Shown here: positions 19,183 through 29,033 of the stretch, piece after piece
How the letters are laid out: every line of letters begins with the position of its first letter
Numbering within the stretch: the first letter of the stretch is position 1
Assembly (NCBI GenBank): GCA_902800305.1
Contig: CADCDP010000012.1
Coordinates: 17,956 to 81,955 of the forward strand
Direction: 5' to 3'
Origin: an uncultured Bacteroidales bacterium
Lineage (GTDB): Bacteria > Bacteroidota > Bacteroidia > Bacteroidales > Bacteroidaceae
Length of the DNA: 64,000 nucleotides
Made by a program: the position numbers and the translations under genes
Notes under the pieces: model-generated
Database searches by the model: none
The model's input: only the letters and a program-made list of their open reading frames with translations
Told to the model about the DNA's origin: nothing

Positions 19183-19962
19183 ATGGGAAAAATTATTGCA
19201 TTAGCTAATCAAAAAGGGGGAGTTGGTAAAACCACGACAGCAATAAATCTTGCGGCTACTCTTGCTGCTCTCGAAAAGAAAGTGCTTGTTGTTGATGCAG
19301 ATCCACAGGCAAATGCGTCTTCGGGCTTGGGCGTTGATATTCAACAAGTAGATACCTCAATCTATGATTGTATTATCAATTCGACCGACCCGCATGAAGC
19401 TGTGTATTCAACGGATATTGATGGACTTGACATCATTCCCAGCCATATTGATCTGGTGGGTGCTGAAATAGAAATGTTGAACGTCAGTCAGCGTGAGACT
19501 GTTCTGAAACGCATGCTTGATCCGTTGCGACCAGAGTACGATTATATTCTTATTGACTGCTCTCCTTCTTTGGGTATTATAACTGTCAATTCTCTTACTG
19601 CAGCGGATTCGGTTATCATTCCTGTTCAATGTGAGTACTTTGCGCTGGAAGGAATCAGTAAATTACTGAATACCATTAAGATTATTAAGTCCAAGTTGAA
19701 CACGCGTCTTGAAATAGAAGGATTCTTGTTGACCATGTACGATTCTCGTCTTCGTTTAGCCAATCAAATATACGAAGAGGTGAAACGTCATTTCCAGGAA
19801 CTGGTCTTCAAGACGGTTATACAGCGTAATGTGAAGCTTTCCGAAGCTCCCAGTCATGGTATTCCGTGCATTCTGTATGATGCGACATCCAATGGGGCGA
19901 AAAATTATATCGCTTTAGCCAAAGAGATTGTAGCTCGTGAGGTCTCAAAAACTATTAAGTAA
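19183..19962 (+). CDS. parA: chromosome partitioning ATPase ParA (Soj)
   Basis: Deviant Walker A ATPase that binds the nucleoid and moves ParB-parS complexes during segregation. Residues 3-17 read [20 protein letters not shown] deviant Walker A (KGGVGKTT at 10-17); Walker A' [13 protein letters not shown] and Walker [12 protein letters not shown] follow. 259 residues, standard for chromosomal Soj. Followed 52 nt later by parB, the usual pair. Confidence 0.93.
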   Translation: MGKIIALANQKGGVGKTTTAINLAATLAALEKKVLVVDADPQANASSGLGVDIQQVDTSIYDCIINSTDPHEAVYSTDIDGLDIIPSHIDLVGAEIEMLNVSQRETVLKRMLDPLRPEYDYILIDCSPSLGIITVNSLTAADSVIIPVQCEYFALEGISKLLNTIKIIKSKLNTRLEIEGFLLTMYDSRLRLANQIYEEVKRHFQELVFKTVIQRNVKLSEAPSHGIPCILYDATSNGAKNYIALAKEIVAREVSKTIK

Positions 19963-20014
19963 GAGGTAGGTAATTTAAATCTTTTAATCGATTTCCACAC
20001 ATTATATAATATAT

Positions 20015-20902
20015 ATGGCAGTACGAAAAAAGTTTGGACCGGCTCTCGGAAGAGGATTGGATGCCTTGATTTCAACAGAAGACGTCCGTCCGGAAGGTTC
20101 TTCTACCATCAATGAGATTGATGTCAATCTTATTGAACGTAACCCCAATCAGCCTCGCCGTGAGTTTGAAGAAGAAGCTCTGCAAGAATTGGCGGATTCG
20201 ATTTCTGAAATCGGGATTATACAGCCAATTACACTTCGTGAATTGGACAATGGACGTTATCAGATTATCGCGGGTGAACGTCGGTGGCGTGCATCTCAGA
20301 TAGCGGGACTTTCGACGATACCTGCCTACATCCGTACAGCGAGTGACGAGAATGTGATGGAGATGGCACTCGTCGAGAATATTCAGCGTCAAGACCTTAA
20401 CTCCATCGAAATAGCATTAGCTTATCAGCATCTGATTGATGCATACGGACTTACCCAAGAGAAGTTGAGTGAACGTGTGGGCAAAAAACGTGCCACCGTC
20501 GCTAATTATCTGCGACTGCTGAAATTACCGGCTCCTGTGCAGGTGGCCATTCAGAATCATCAGATAGATACTGGTCATGCCCGTGCTTTGCTTGCTATTG
20601 AAGACCCTAAAGAGCAAGTTCGTCTCTTTAAGGATATACAAAGCAAAGGCTATTCAGTGCGTCAGGTGGAGGAAATCATCAAAAATATGAATGAGGGTGC
20701 CAACGTAGTGGAGGCAAAGGCTAAGGCCGAGTCTCCAAAGACGTTGACAATGGAGTTTGAGGATTTGCGTCATCAGTTCTCTCAGTTGATAGGTGCAGAT
20801 GTGAAAATTTCATGCTCTGCTAAAGGAAGTGGGAAGCTTTCTTTCTCTTTCAAAGACACCGACGACCTTCGCCGTATTATCTCTCTTATACAAAAGAACT
20901 AA
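20015..20902 (+). CDS. parB: chromosome partitioning protein ParB (Spo0J)
   Basis: CTP-dependent clamp that loads at parS sites. Opens with GRGLDALI, then the CTPase motifs NPNQPR and GERRWRAS; ENIQRQDLNSIE and the helix-turn-helix (LTQEKLSERVGKKRATVANYL) follow; the C-terminal dimerisation domain ends in the SGKLSFSFKDTDDLRRII motif. 295 residues. Translationally close to the next gene (three nt gap). Confidence 0.93.
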   Translation: MAVRKKFGPALGRGLDALISTEDVRPEGSSTINEIDVNLIERNPNQPRREFEEEALQELADSISEIGIIQPITLRELDNGRYQIIAGERRWRASQIAGLSTIPAYIRTASDENVMEMALVENIQRQDLNSIEIALAYQHLIDAYGLTQEKLSERVGKKRATVANYLRLLKLPAPVQVAIQNHQIDTGHARALLAIEDPKEQVRLFKDIQSKGYSVRQVEEIIKNMNEGANVVEAKAKAESPKTLTMEFEDLRHQFSQLIGADVKISCSAKGSGKLSFSFKDTDDLRRIISLIQKN

Positions 20903-20905
20903 ATC

Positions 20906-21742
20906 TTGGGTTCTCATCCTCAAACATATCGTTTTTGGGGCATCTTTATTGGATTGATGCTTGTTGTCCTTTCTGTAGAGGCTCAAGAAAGGATGACGGA
21001 GAAGTCTGTGCCTCATGCTTTTCTTCGTAGAGAGGGGAATGTGCGGACATTGTCCGATTCATTGTCCGTGGATAGCGTGATGCCTACGAAAACTTTAGAA
21101 ACAGGAGAGATTGATTCCATTCAACCCAAACAGGAAATCTTCATTCTCTCTGATGTTGATACCGTCACCCAGAAGATTTTCTATACTACTGACTCTTTAA
21201 TCAATTTAGGAAGCGGAAAGCCTCAAGAGCGTTTCGTTCCAAATCCCAAGAAAGCTTTGTGGTTGTCTATCGTTTTCCCTGGTGGGGGACAGATTTATAA
21301 CCGTAAATATTGGAAACTTCCTCTTGTCTATGGAGGATTCTTAGGTTGTGTATATGCCATGACCTGGAATAATACAATGTATCGTGATTATTCTCAGGCT
21401 TATATAGACATTATGGACAGTGATGACACAACCAAAAGTTATGAGAATTTCCTTCCTCCCAACTACGATGCCAATGCCAATAAGACTCGTCTTCAGGAAG
21501 TATTCAAACGTAAAAAGAATTATTACCGTCGGTATCGTGATTTGAGCATGTTTTGCATGATTGGTGTTTATGCCTTGTCTATCATTGATGCATACGTCGA
21601 TGCCGAACTCTCAAGTTTCGATATTAGTGACGACCTTTCTATGAGGGTTCGTCCAGCTGTCATCAAGGAGCAATATTCGACGATGAAGAACCAAGGTCTG
21701 AATACTTGCTCATACGGCTTGCAATGCAGCCTCAATTTTTAG
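20906..21742 (+). CDS. DUF5683 membrane-associated protein
   Basis: 278 residues. The TTG at 20906 gives a proper signal sequence (hydrophobic about 10-24, ending VEAQ); a later ATG would cut into it. The conserved part (about 110-235) is the DUF5683 core: PKKALWLSIVFPGGGQIYNRKYWK, two hydrophobic segments (YGGFLGCVYAMTW; MFCMIGVYALSIIDAYVDAEL). Function unknown; the position between parB and a cell-wall transglycosylase is conserved in Bacteroidales to my knowledge. Operonic with parB by the three-nt spacing. Confidence 0.8.
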   Translation: MGSHPQTYRFWGIFIGLMLVVLSVEAQERMTEKSVPHAFLRREGNVRTLSDSLSVDSVMPTKTLETGEIDSIQPKQEIFILSDVDTVTQKIFYTTDSLINLGSGKPQERFVPNPKKALWLSIVFPGGGQIYNRKYWKLPLVYGGFLGCVYAMTWNNTMYRDYSQAYIDIMDSDDTTKSYENFLPPNYDANANKTRLQEVFKRKKNYYRRYRDLSMFCMIGVYALSIIDAYVDAELSSFDISDDLSMRVRPAVIKEQYSTMKNQGLNTCSYGLQCSLNF

Positions 21743-21763
21743 TAACGAAAAAACATTTTATTT

Positions 21764-23089
21764 ATGGATAAGAAAACCATCATAACAAGTCTTTTTATCG
21801 TTGCTGCATCCTATAGCGATGCACAGAACGTAATTACAGTCGTCGAAGATAGTGGTAAAACCGAAGTCTTCGATATGCCTGAAGGTATGCTTATTAGCGA
21901 AGAAGAGCTGATGCAAGACTACACAAACACAACCAATCTGAGTGAAGGGACTGGTACCAGTCGCACACTATCCTACAGCGACTCCATTCTCGTTAGTCGT
22001 TTGTCTCGTATTCCCACCACGATAGAGATGCCTCTTAACGATGTCACTCGCAAGTTTATCGACACTTATAGCACACGCATGAAAGGCTCCGTTTCTGTCA
22101 TGTTGGGCGCTTCCAATTTTTACAATCCCATTTTCGAGGAGGCTCTTGAGCGCTATGGATTGCCTTTGGAACTGAAATATCTCCCTGTCATCGAGTCCGC
22201 TCTTCGTCCTTCTGCTACATCGCGAGCAGGAGCCGCTGGACTTTGGCAGTTTATGATAACGACAGGCAAACGTTATGGGCTTGAAGTCAATACGTTGGTC
22301 GATGAACGCCGTGACCCCATCAAATCCAGTGAAGCCGCTGCTCATTATCTGAGTGATCTTTATGACATGTTTGGCGATTGGGGGCTTGCCATAGCTGCAT
22401 ACAATTGTGGAGAAGGTGGCATACAGAAAGCCATTGCTCGTGCTGGAAACCAAGAAGGTGCCGACTTTTGGACCGTCTATAACAAATTGCCACGTGAAAC
22501 TCGTGGCTATGTTCCTGCATTCATTGCCGCCACCTACATCATGAATTATTATTGTGACCATGGCATCGTTCCACGCGAAGCCTCCCTTCCTTTAGAGTCC
22601 GATACGGTGGTAGTGCAGAAGGAAGTGACTTTTGCCCAAATCGCTTCAAAATGTCATGTCACGGTGGAGGAACTCCGTGCCATCAATCCCCAGTATCGTA
22701 AGGATATCGTGCCTGCTGACTATGTGCTTCGTTTGCCAGCAGCTTCCGTGGAAGACTTTATCCTTCAAGAAGATAGTATCTACGGACTCAATCCCAACAG
22801 CGTTTCCTTATCCAGCATACGACGTGCTGTGACCGATGATGTGGAAACGGCGAAGGCTGAAGAGAATACGGCAAGTCAAAATCGCTATTCACGTTCAAGC
22901 AGACGCAACACCCGTTCTACCCGTAATACTCGCAATCGCCGTCAAACTTCTCAGTCTGTAACAGTTAAGAGTGGTGATACACTTTCTTCCATCGCAAAGC
23001 GCAATGGAACAACGGTTGCCAAACTTCGCCAGAAGAACAACATCAAAGGCGACATGATTCGTCCTGGCCAGAAGGTGCGCGTGAAGTAG
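21764..23089 (+). CDS. LysM-containing lytic murein transglycosylase (MltD-like)
   Basis: Cleaves peptidoglycan glycan strands to 1,6-anhydro products. Signal peptide of about 20 residues. SLT domain (about 110-260) with catalytic Glu144 in LKYLPVIESALRPSATS, then GAAGLWQFM and AAYNCGEGG motifs. A weak LysM-like repeat at about 285-325, an Arg/Ser/Thr-rich linker (SSRRNTRSTRNTRNRR) and a clear C-terminal LysM (VKSGDTLSSIAKRNGTTVAKL, end of protein). 441 residues. Follows DUF5683 by 21 nt. Confidence 0.9.
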   Translation: MDKKTIITSLFIVAASYSDAQNVITVVEDSGKTEVFDMPEGMLISEEELMQDYTNTTNLSEGTGTSRTLSYSDSILVSRLSRIPTTIEMPLNDVTRKFIDTYSTRMKGSVSVMLGASNFYNPIFEEALERYGLPLELKYLPVIESALRPSATSRAGAAGLWQFMITTGKRYGLEVNTLVDERRDPIKSSEAAAHYLSDLYDMFGDWGLAIAAYNCGEGGIQKAIARAGNQEGADFWTVYNKLPRETRGYVPAFIAATYIMNYYCDHGIVPREASLPLESDTVVVQKEVTFAQIASKCHVTVEELRAINPQYRKDIVPADYVLRLPAASVEDFILQEDSIYGLNPNSVSLSSIRRAVTDDVETAKAEENTASQNRYSRSSRRNTRSTRNTRNRRQTSQSVTVKSGDTLSSIAKRNGTTVAKLRQKNNIKGDMIRPGQKVRVK

Positions 23090-23144
23090 AAGCGTGGTCT
23101 TCTTGTCGTATAGAGTGTCTAACCCGTTTAAACAATAGTGACTT

Positions 23145-25388
23145 ATGGATACGGTACTTACCAATGTCGAGCTTGAAGAGCAGATGGTCAACGATGCGTT
23201 TCAGCATTTGATAGATTGTTACCTTGCCAGCAAACACCGCAAGAAAGTTGACATCATTACCAAGGCATTCAATTTTGCCAAACACGCTCACAAGGGGGTG
23301 CGTCGATTGTCGGGCGAGCCATACATCATGCACCCAATCGCTGTGGCTCAGATTGTCTGTTCCGAGATAGGTCTTGGTTCTACTTCGATATGTTCCGCCC
23401 TTCTTCACGATGTGGTGGAAGACACGGATTATACGGTGGAAGACATAGAGAACATGTTTGGCGCGAAGATTGCCCAAATTGTGGACGGATTGACCAAAAT
23501 CTCGGGTGGAATCTTTGGCGACCACGCATCGGCACAGGCGGAAAACTTCAAGAAGCTCCTGCTCACCATGAGTGACGACATCCGCGTCATCATCATCAAG
23601 ATTGCCGACCGTCTGCACAATATGCGCACTTTGGGCAGTCAGGCTGTCAACAAGCAGTATAAGATTGCGGGCGAGACCCTCTACATCTATGCGCCCCTTG
23701 CCAACCGCTTAGGTTTGAACTCTATCAAGACAGAATTGGAAGATTTGAGTTTCAAGTTCGAGCACCCAGAAGAGTATGCCAATATTTCGAAGAAGTTGGA
23801 AGCAACAAAGATAGAACGTGACACTGTGTTCGACGAGTTTGCCGCTCCCATCCGTACACAGCTCGATGACCTTGGCATCAGCTACGAAATCAAGCAGCGC
23901 ATTAAGTCGCCTTATTCCATTTGGCACAAGATGCAGACGAAACAGATTCCTTTCGAGGAAATCTATGACATTCTGGCTGTCCGCATCATTTTCGACCCCG
24001 TCGAGATTGACACCGAATTGAATGACTGTTTCGACATCTACGTCAAGCTTTGCAAGATTTACAAGTCGCATCCCAATCGTACACGCGACTGGGTGAGCCA
24101 CCCGAAAGCCAATGGCTATCAGGCACTTCACGTCACGCTCATGTCGAAGCAGGGCGAGTGGATAGAGGTGCAGATACGTTCAAGGCGCATGAACGACATC
24201 GCCGAGAAGGGCTTTGCTGCACACTGGAAGTACAAGGATGGTGAAAAGACTGAAACTGCCTCCGAACAGGAACTTGACAAGTGGCTTTCCACCATCAAGG
24301 AGATACTCGACGACCCACAGCCCGATGCGATGGACTTTCTCGACACCATCAAGTTAAACCTCTTTGCGTCAGAGATTTTTGTCTTCACTCCCAAAGGCGA
24401 AATTCGTACCATGCCAGCTGGCAGCACAACGCTCGACTTCGCCTTCAGCATCCACACCTTTGTGGGTAGCCATTGCATCGGCGCGAAAGTCAACCACAAA
24501 CTTGTTCCCATCAATCATAAGCTGAATAGTGGTGACCAAGTGGAAATCCTGACATCCAAATCTGCCCATCCCACTCGCGAGTGGCTCAGCATCGCCACCA
24601 CGGCGAAAGCCACTACAAAGATACTCTCCATTCTTCGGAAAGAAGAGCGGGAGTCACGCAAGAAGGGTGAAGAGATGTTGGATGAGTTCTTACGGAAGAA
24701 CGAGATCGAGAAGAACACGCTCATCATCGAAAAGCTCTGCAATCTCTACGACATCTCGAAGTCAGACGCCCTGTATGTTGCTATTGCAGAAGGCAGCGTG
24801 AAGCTCACCCAAGCCGATGCCAACGCCTTGAAAGATAAAGAGGAATTGGCTGGTTGGAAGAAACTCTTCTCCTTCGGACGCAAAGTGATGAAGCAAGACA
24901 AGAAGAAAGGTAAAGAAGTGGTGGGGCAGGGCTTCGACCGCAAGAAAGCTCTCGTGTTAACCGAAGACTCCGTACAGAACAAGTACACCCTTTGCGAGTG
25001 TTGTAAGCCCATTCCAGGCGATTCCGTCATGGGTTATATCGATGACGATAAACACATAGTCATCCACAAGTTGCAATGCCCCAATGCCGAGAAGTTGAAG
25101 GCCAACCACGGCAACAGAGTCCTTGCCGCCCAATGGTCTATGGGGCGCATCCTTCTCTTCCCCGTGTCCATCCGTGTGAAAGGCTTCGACAAGTTAGGTC
25201 TTCTTCACGACATGACACAAGTCATCTCTCAGATTCACAGCACCAACATCAACAAGTTGGAGGTAGAGTGCAACAACGGCATCTTCGAATGCAAGATTCA
25301 GATGTACGTCCACGATGCCAAAGAGGTACAAGACATTATAGCCAGTCTTCGGGACATTCCCGACGTAAAAGAGGCTTCCCGCATTTAA
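23145..25388 (+). CDS. rel: bifunctional (p)ppGpp synthetase/hydrolase
   Basis: Long RelA/SpoT protein of the stringent response. HD hydrolase domain with His88-Asp89 in ALLHDVVEDT and upstream GEPYIMHPIAVA; synthetase domain (about 245-360) with YDILAVRI, GYQALHVTL and EVQIRSRRMNDIAEKG; TGS domain (IFVFTPKGEIRTMPAGSTTLDFAF, about 410-470); a zinc-finger-like CECC segment; C-terminal ACT domain (about 670-745). Both enzymatic halves look complete. 747 residues. 55 nt after the transglycosylase; the stop codon sits in the loop of a terminator hairpin. Confidence 0.92.
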   Translation: MDTVLTNVELEEQMVNDAFQHLIDCYLASKHRKKVDIITKAFNFAKHAHKGVRRLSGEPYIMHPIAVAQIVCSEIGLGSTSICSALLHDVVEDTDYTVEDIENMFGAKIAQIVDGLTKISGGIFGDHASAQAENFKKLLLTMSDDIRVIIIKIADRLHNMRTLGSQAVNKQYKIAGETLYIYAPLANRLGLNSIKTELEDLSFKFEHPEEYANISKKLEATKIERDTVFDEFAAPIRTQLDDLGISYEIKQRIKSPYSIWHKMQTKQIPFEEIYDILAVRIIFDPVEIDTELNDCFDIYVKLCKIYKSHPNRTRDWVSHPKANGYQALHVTLMSKQGEWIEVQIRSRRMNDIAEKGFAAHWKYKDGEKTETASEQELDKWLSTIKEILDDPQPDAMDFLDTIKLNLFASEIFVFTPKGEIRTMPAGSTTLDFAFSIHTFVGSHCIGAKVNHKLVPINHKLNSGDQVEILTSKSAHPTREWLSIATTAKATTKILSILRKEERESRKKGEEMLDEFLRKNEIEKNTLIIEKLCNLYDISKSDALYVAIAEGSVKLTQADANALKDKEELAGWKKLFSFGRKVMKQDKKKGKEVVGQGFDRKKALVLTEDSVQNKYTLCECCKPIPGDSVMGYIDDDKHIVIHKLQCPNAEKLKANHGNRVLAAQWSMGRILLFPVSIRVKGFDKLGLLHDMTQVISQIHSTNINKLEVECNNGIFECKIQMYVHDAKEVQDIIASLRDIPDVKEASRI

Positions 25389-25405
25389 GGGAAGCCTCTT
25401 TTTTT
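25367..25405 (+). terminator. terminator overlapping the rel stop codon, bidirectional
   Basis: GAGGCTTCCC (25371-25380) pairs with GGGAAGCCTC (25389-25398), extended by A/T pairs; the TAA stop is in the 8-nt loop. T7 follows on the plus strand and T4 on the minus strand, so it can also stop the converging tex transcript. Confidence 0.85.
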
Positions 25406-25495
25406 GTACCCATTTTTGTACCTCGCTATTTTCCCCAAGATGATGTTTCAGAGTGTGGTCGCACCGTGGTAAAAAACACCTTGGCTCCAAAGAGG

Positions 25496-27661
25496 TTAAT
25501 GTGTGGAATCCATCCCCTTCATGCTCAGCTGCATGCGGCCACGCTGGAGGTCTATTCCGATGACGCGGACGGTGACATGCTGGTGGAGCTGCACTTCTTC
25601 GGAGGGGTCTTTCACGAAGTGGTCGGCGAGTTCGCTGATGTGGACGAGACCTTTGGTGTGGACTCCTACATCGACGAAGCAGCCGAACTGGGTAATGTTG
25701 GTGATGATGCCTGGAAGCACCATGCCCACCTGCACGTCTTCGAGTTCCTTCACGTCTTTGGAGAACTCGAATACGGTGAGCTGCTGACGGGGGTCACGTC
25801 CAGGCTTATCGAGTTCCTGCATGATGTCCTGAAGGGTGGGGAGTCCCACTTTGTCGGTCACATACTTTTGAATGTCAATCTTTTGTCGAAGCTCTTTGTT
25901 GGCCATCAGCTCAGCCACGGTGCAGTGCTGGTCTTTGGCCATCCGCTCTACGATGGGATAGCTCTCGGGATGGACGGCGCTGTTGTCGAGGGGTTGCTTG
26001 CCACCGCTCACTCGCAAGAATCCAGCGGCTTGCTCGAAGGCTTTAGGCCCCAGTTTGGGCACTTTCAGCAGGTCACGTCGGGAGGCGAAGGCTCCGTGTT
26101 CAGCTCGGTAGGTGACGATGTTCTGTGCAATGGCGGGGCCGAGACCAGAGATGTAGGTGAGGAGGTGCTTGCTGGCGGTGTTCACGTTCACGCCCACCTT
26201 GTTCACGCACATCTCCACGGTCTGGTCGAGCGAGTGCTTCAGCTCCTTCTGGTCAACATCCTTCTGATACTGCCCCACGCCGATGGAGTTGGGGTCTATC
26301 TTCACTAGTTCGGCCAAGGGATCCATCAGTCGGCGTCCGATGCTGACGGCTCCACGTACGGTCACGTCGTAGTCGGGAAATTCGTCTCTGGCCACCTTCG
26401 AGGCGGAGTAGATGCTGGCTCCGTCCTCACTAACCACGAAGATTTGAATATCCTTGGGCAGCCCCAAGGAACGCACAAACTCTTCGGTCTCGCGGCTGGC
26501 GGTGCCGTTGCCGATGGAGATGGCTTCAATCTTGTATTGCTTGGTCAGTGTCCACAGCTTGTCGGCTGCGGCACGTCGTTCGTTCTTGGGCGGATGGGGG
26601 TAGATGGCTTCGTTGTGCAGCAGGTTTCCTTCGGCATCGAGACACACCACCTTGCAGCCTGTGCGGAAACCAGGGTCGAGTGCGAGGACACGCTTCTGAC
26701 CGAGGGGTGGCGACATGAGCAGCTGCTCCAGGTTCTTCACGAAGATGCGGATGGCCTCCTTGTCGGCTTGTTCCTTCGAGAGGTTGGCGAATTCGGTCTC
26801 GATGCTGGGTTTGAGAAGACGCTTGAAGCCGTCCTCGATGGCATCCCACACGAGTTCGGCACTCTTGCTGGAGTTGCGCAGGAACTGGCGGTCGAGGCGG
26901 TCGAGGCATCGCTCATCGTCGCCGTTGATGCTCACACGTAAGATGCCCTCTGCCTCGCCACGGCGCATGGCGAGCAAGCGATGGGAGGCGCATCTGGAGA
27001 GTTTCTCGGAGAAATCGAAGTAGTCGCGGAACTTCTGTGCCTTCTGCTCCCACTCGTCCGTTTTCTCTTTCGGCTTGATGGCCTTGCTGCTGATGGTGGC
27101 ATCCTTCTTGAAGTTGAACCTCACGATATTTCGGGCTTCTTCGCTTTCACTCACTTGCTCGGCGATGATGTCTTGTGCGCCTTGGATGGCTTCTTCGGCG
27201 GTCTTCACGCCTTTTTCCTCGTTGATGAACTCCTTCACCTTCTTGTCGATGTCAGCGTTCGGATTCTGTAGCATGAGGAAGGTGGCCAAGGGTTCCAGGC
27301 CCTTTTGTCGTGCCACCTCCGCACGTGTCTTCCGTTTGGGCTTGTAGGGCAGGTAGATGTCTTCCAGTTCGGTGCTGTCCCACGAACCATCGATGCGCCC
27401 TTTCAGCTCGGCAGTCAGCTTGCCTTGCTCTTCGATGGTTTTCAGGATGGTCTCTTTCCGTTTCTCCAGTTCCTTCAGTTTGTCCAGTTGGTCGCTGATG
27501 CCCGCCACCTGCACCTCGTCGAGTGTACCTGTCACTTCCTTACGGTATCGGCTGATGAAGGGGATGGTACACCCTTCCTCCAACAGTCCAATGGTGCCTT
27601 GCACCTGTCGTTCGCTGATGCCCGTCGCTTTGGCGATGAGCTTTGAAAATATAGGATTCAT
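25496..27661 (-). CDS. tex: Tex family S1 RNA-binding transcription accessory protein
   Basis: Nucleic-acid-binding protein of the Tex/YqgF/Spt6 class. N-terminal Tex domain (EEGCTIPFISRYRKEVTGTLDEV), YqgF-type RNase H fold (VLALDPGFRTGCKVVCLD, about 325-345), helix-hairpin-helix pair (LTYISGLGPAIAQNIVTYR; LLKVPKLGPKAFEQAAGFLRV), and a C-terminal S1 domain (VLPGIITNITQFGCFVDVGV, about 640-710). 721 residues. The ATG lies 13 nt after the propeller gene upstream, so it is probably last in a three-gene minus-strand operon. Confidence 0.92.
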   Translation of the reverse strand: MNPIFSKLIAKATGISERQVQGTIGLLEEGCTIPFISRYRKEVTGTLDEVQVAGISDQLDKLKELEKRKETILKTIEEQGKLTAELKGRIDGSWDSTELEDIYLPYKPKRKTRAEVARQKGLEPLATFLMLQNPNADIDKKVKEFINEEKGVKTAEEAIQGAQDIIAEQVSESEEARNIVRFNFKKDATISSKAIKPKEKTDEWEQKAQKFRDYFDFSEKLSRCASHRLLAMRRGEAEGILRVSINGDDERCLDRLDRQFLRNSSKSAELVWDAIEDGFKRLLKPSIETEFANLSKEQADKEAIRIFVKNLEQLLMSPPLGQKRVLALDPGFRTGCKVVCLDAEGNLLHNEAIYPHPPKNERRAAADKLWTLTKQYKIEAISIGNGTASRETEEFVRSLGLPKDIQIFVVSEDGASIYSASKVARDEFPDYDVTVRGAVSIGRRLMDPLAELVKIDPNSIGVGQYQKDVDQKELKHSLDQTVEMCVNKVGVNVNTASKHLLTYISGLGPAIAQNIVTYRAEHGAFASRRDLLKVPKLGPKAFEQAAGFLRVSGGKQPLDNSAVHPESYPIVERMAKDQHCTVAELMANKELRQKIDIQKYVTDKVGLPTLQDIMQELDKPGRDPRQQLTVFEFSKDVKELEDVQVGMVLPGIITNITQFGCFVDVGVHTKGLVHISELADHFVKDPSEEVQLHQHVTVRVIGIDLQRGRMQLSMKGMDSTH

Positions 27662-27674
27662 TCGGTATTGTTTT

Positions 27675-29033
27675 TTATTGTTTGATTTCTAATTCGTAGA
27701 TGTCCACGCAGTTTCCACCGCTGTTGCCACGACCTTGCGAAGTGGTGAAGACGTAGCGGCCATCGTGGGAGATGTCAAGCCCCACGGGATAGCTATCGAC
27801 GGGAATGGAGGTGAGGACAGTCATGGTTTGGGCATCGACCACATAGAGGGCGCTGCTGTTGTTGCAGGCGACGAAGAGGAAACGGCCATCGGGGGTTGTC
27901 TCGATGGTGCGTGCGCCGGTGCCGACCTTGCAGGTTTGCCAGTTGGTGATGGTGATGACTTTGTTGGGTGATGCGGAGAGACGTGGGATGGCTTCGAGAA
28001 ATTGTTCGAGCGGCATTTTCTGTACGTAGCCGTCGCGGTTGATGCTGAGGTAGAGGTGGCCGTCGCGGATGATGAGGTGGCGCAGATTGGGCATCATGCC
28101 TGTGATGCGCCCGAGATATTGAGGTTGTGGTGTTTGAAGGTCAACCACAGCGATGCCGCCAGTGCCAGCCATGCAGCCGACGAGCAGGTAGCGGTTGTCG
28201 GGGGTGAAGGCGGTGCCACGCAGACAATGGCCGCTGTTGTTATCGCGGTCAATCTGCTGGGTGAGGCTAAAGTTCAGTTTCAGTTGCTGGTCGATGATGG
28301 CGAGCGAGGTGTAGTGCCAGTCGAAGGGATTGGGGCTGCTAATGTCGATGATGCCCACGGTGTTGTCGCCCCAGTGGGTGATGGCGATGAGTTTGCCGTC
28401 GGGCGAGGTGGCCACCATCTTCGGCAGGGGGCCAGTGTCCATGAGTCGGATGATGGAGTCAGTTTCCGTGTCGATGATGGCAACTGCCGAAGGGTCTTGG
28501 GCGTTGATGTCGTAGGAACGGCGATAGTAGGGCACCCATAGGTAGCGGCCTCCGTGGGAGAAGGTGCTTTCGACGGGTTTGCCGTAGAACGCTCCCCAAC
28601 CTCCGAAGGGGGAGGCTGGATGCTTGTCGTCGGGTGTGTAGTGGGTGAATTTATAGAAAGGCTGGAAGTGGCTGCCCAACAGCATGGTGTCTGCATCGGT
28701 GAAGTTGTGGCGAATGACTTTCAGTTTCCGATGGGTGAGAAAGTCATAGACAACGGTAGTGGCTCCTTCGAGAGAGTTGACGTAATATTTAGTGCCGTTG
28801 GGGTGCATGTTCACTGACTTAGGCGAATGGATGTCGGTGTCGGCAGTGAGGGTGTCGGCTGGCTCGAAGTATTGCTTTTTGGCAATGAGCGTGAGGCTGA
28901 ACGAGCTGTCGGCAGCATAGACTTTCGTGCCTATCTCAGGATGCACTGTTTTTGTCACTTGGGCATAGCTCTCCCGTCCCCAAAGGGACAGAATCAGCAC
29001 CATGATTGCGGTAGCAAATTGTTTACTTTCCAT
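27675..29033 (-). CDS. secreted YVTN-type beta-propeller protein, paralog 1
   Basis: Signal peptide ends near SYAQ (about residue 24). Repeating strands such as SVNMHPNGTKYYVNSLEGATTVV, MVATSPDGKLIAITHWGDNTVGIIDI and TIETTPDGRFLFVACNNSSALYVVDAQTMTVL identify a YncE/YVTN-like beta-propeller. Function unknown; such proteins often bind or scaffold in the envelope. It overlaps the end of paralog 2 by 11 nt. Two oddities: the start region (29007-29037) is a near copy of the palindromic element arm at 6966-6996, so the first nine residues (MESKQFATA) derive from it; and residues ASPFGGWGA, absent from paralog 2, are encoded by a GC-rich repeat (28591-28616) also found at 56816-56842. Confidence 0.8.
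   Translation of the reverse strand: MESKQFATAIMVLILSLWGRESYAQVTKTVHPEIGTKVYAADSSFSLTLIAKKQYFEPADTLTADTDIHSPKSVNMHPNGTKYYVNSLEGATTVVYDFLTHRKLKVIRHNFTDADTMLLGSHFQPFYKFTHYTPDDKHPASPFGGWGAFYGKPVESTFSHGGRYLWVPYYRRSYDINAQDPSAVAIIDTETDSIIRLMDTGPLPKMVATSPDGKLIAITHWGDNTVGIIDISSPNPFDWHYTSLAIIDQQLKLNFSLTQQIDRDNNSGHCLRGTAFTPDNRYLLVGCMAGTGGIAVVDLQTPQPQYLGRITGMMPNLRHLIIRDGHLYLSINRDGYVQKMPLEQFLEAIPRLSASPNKVITITNWQTCKVGTGARTIETTPDGRFLFVACNNSSALYVVDAQTMTVLTSIPVDSYPVGLDISHDGRYVFTTSQGRGNSGGNCVDIYELEIKQ
28591..28616. repeat. GC-rich repeat inside the beta-propeller gene
   Basis: On the minus strand reads GCCTCCCCCTTCGGAGG then TTGGGGAGC; 56816-56842 has the same word with about four changes. Translated as ASPFGGWGA, lengthening a loop compared with the neighbouring paralog. 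Confidence 0.65.

Noticed and set aside
25076..26308. A 410-codon plus-strand frame opposite tex and the rel end
   Set aside because: Shadow of tex; no start signal and no domain resemblance.
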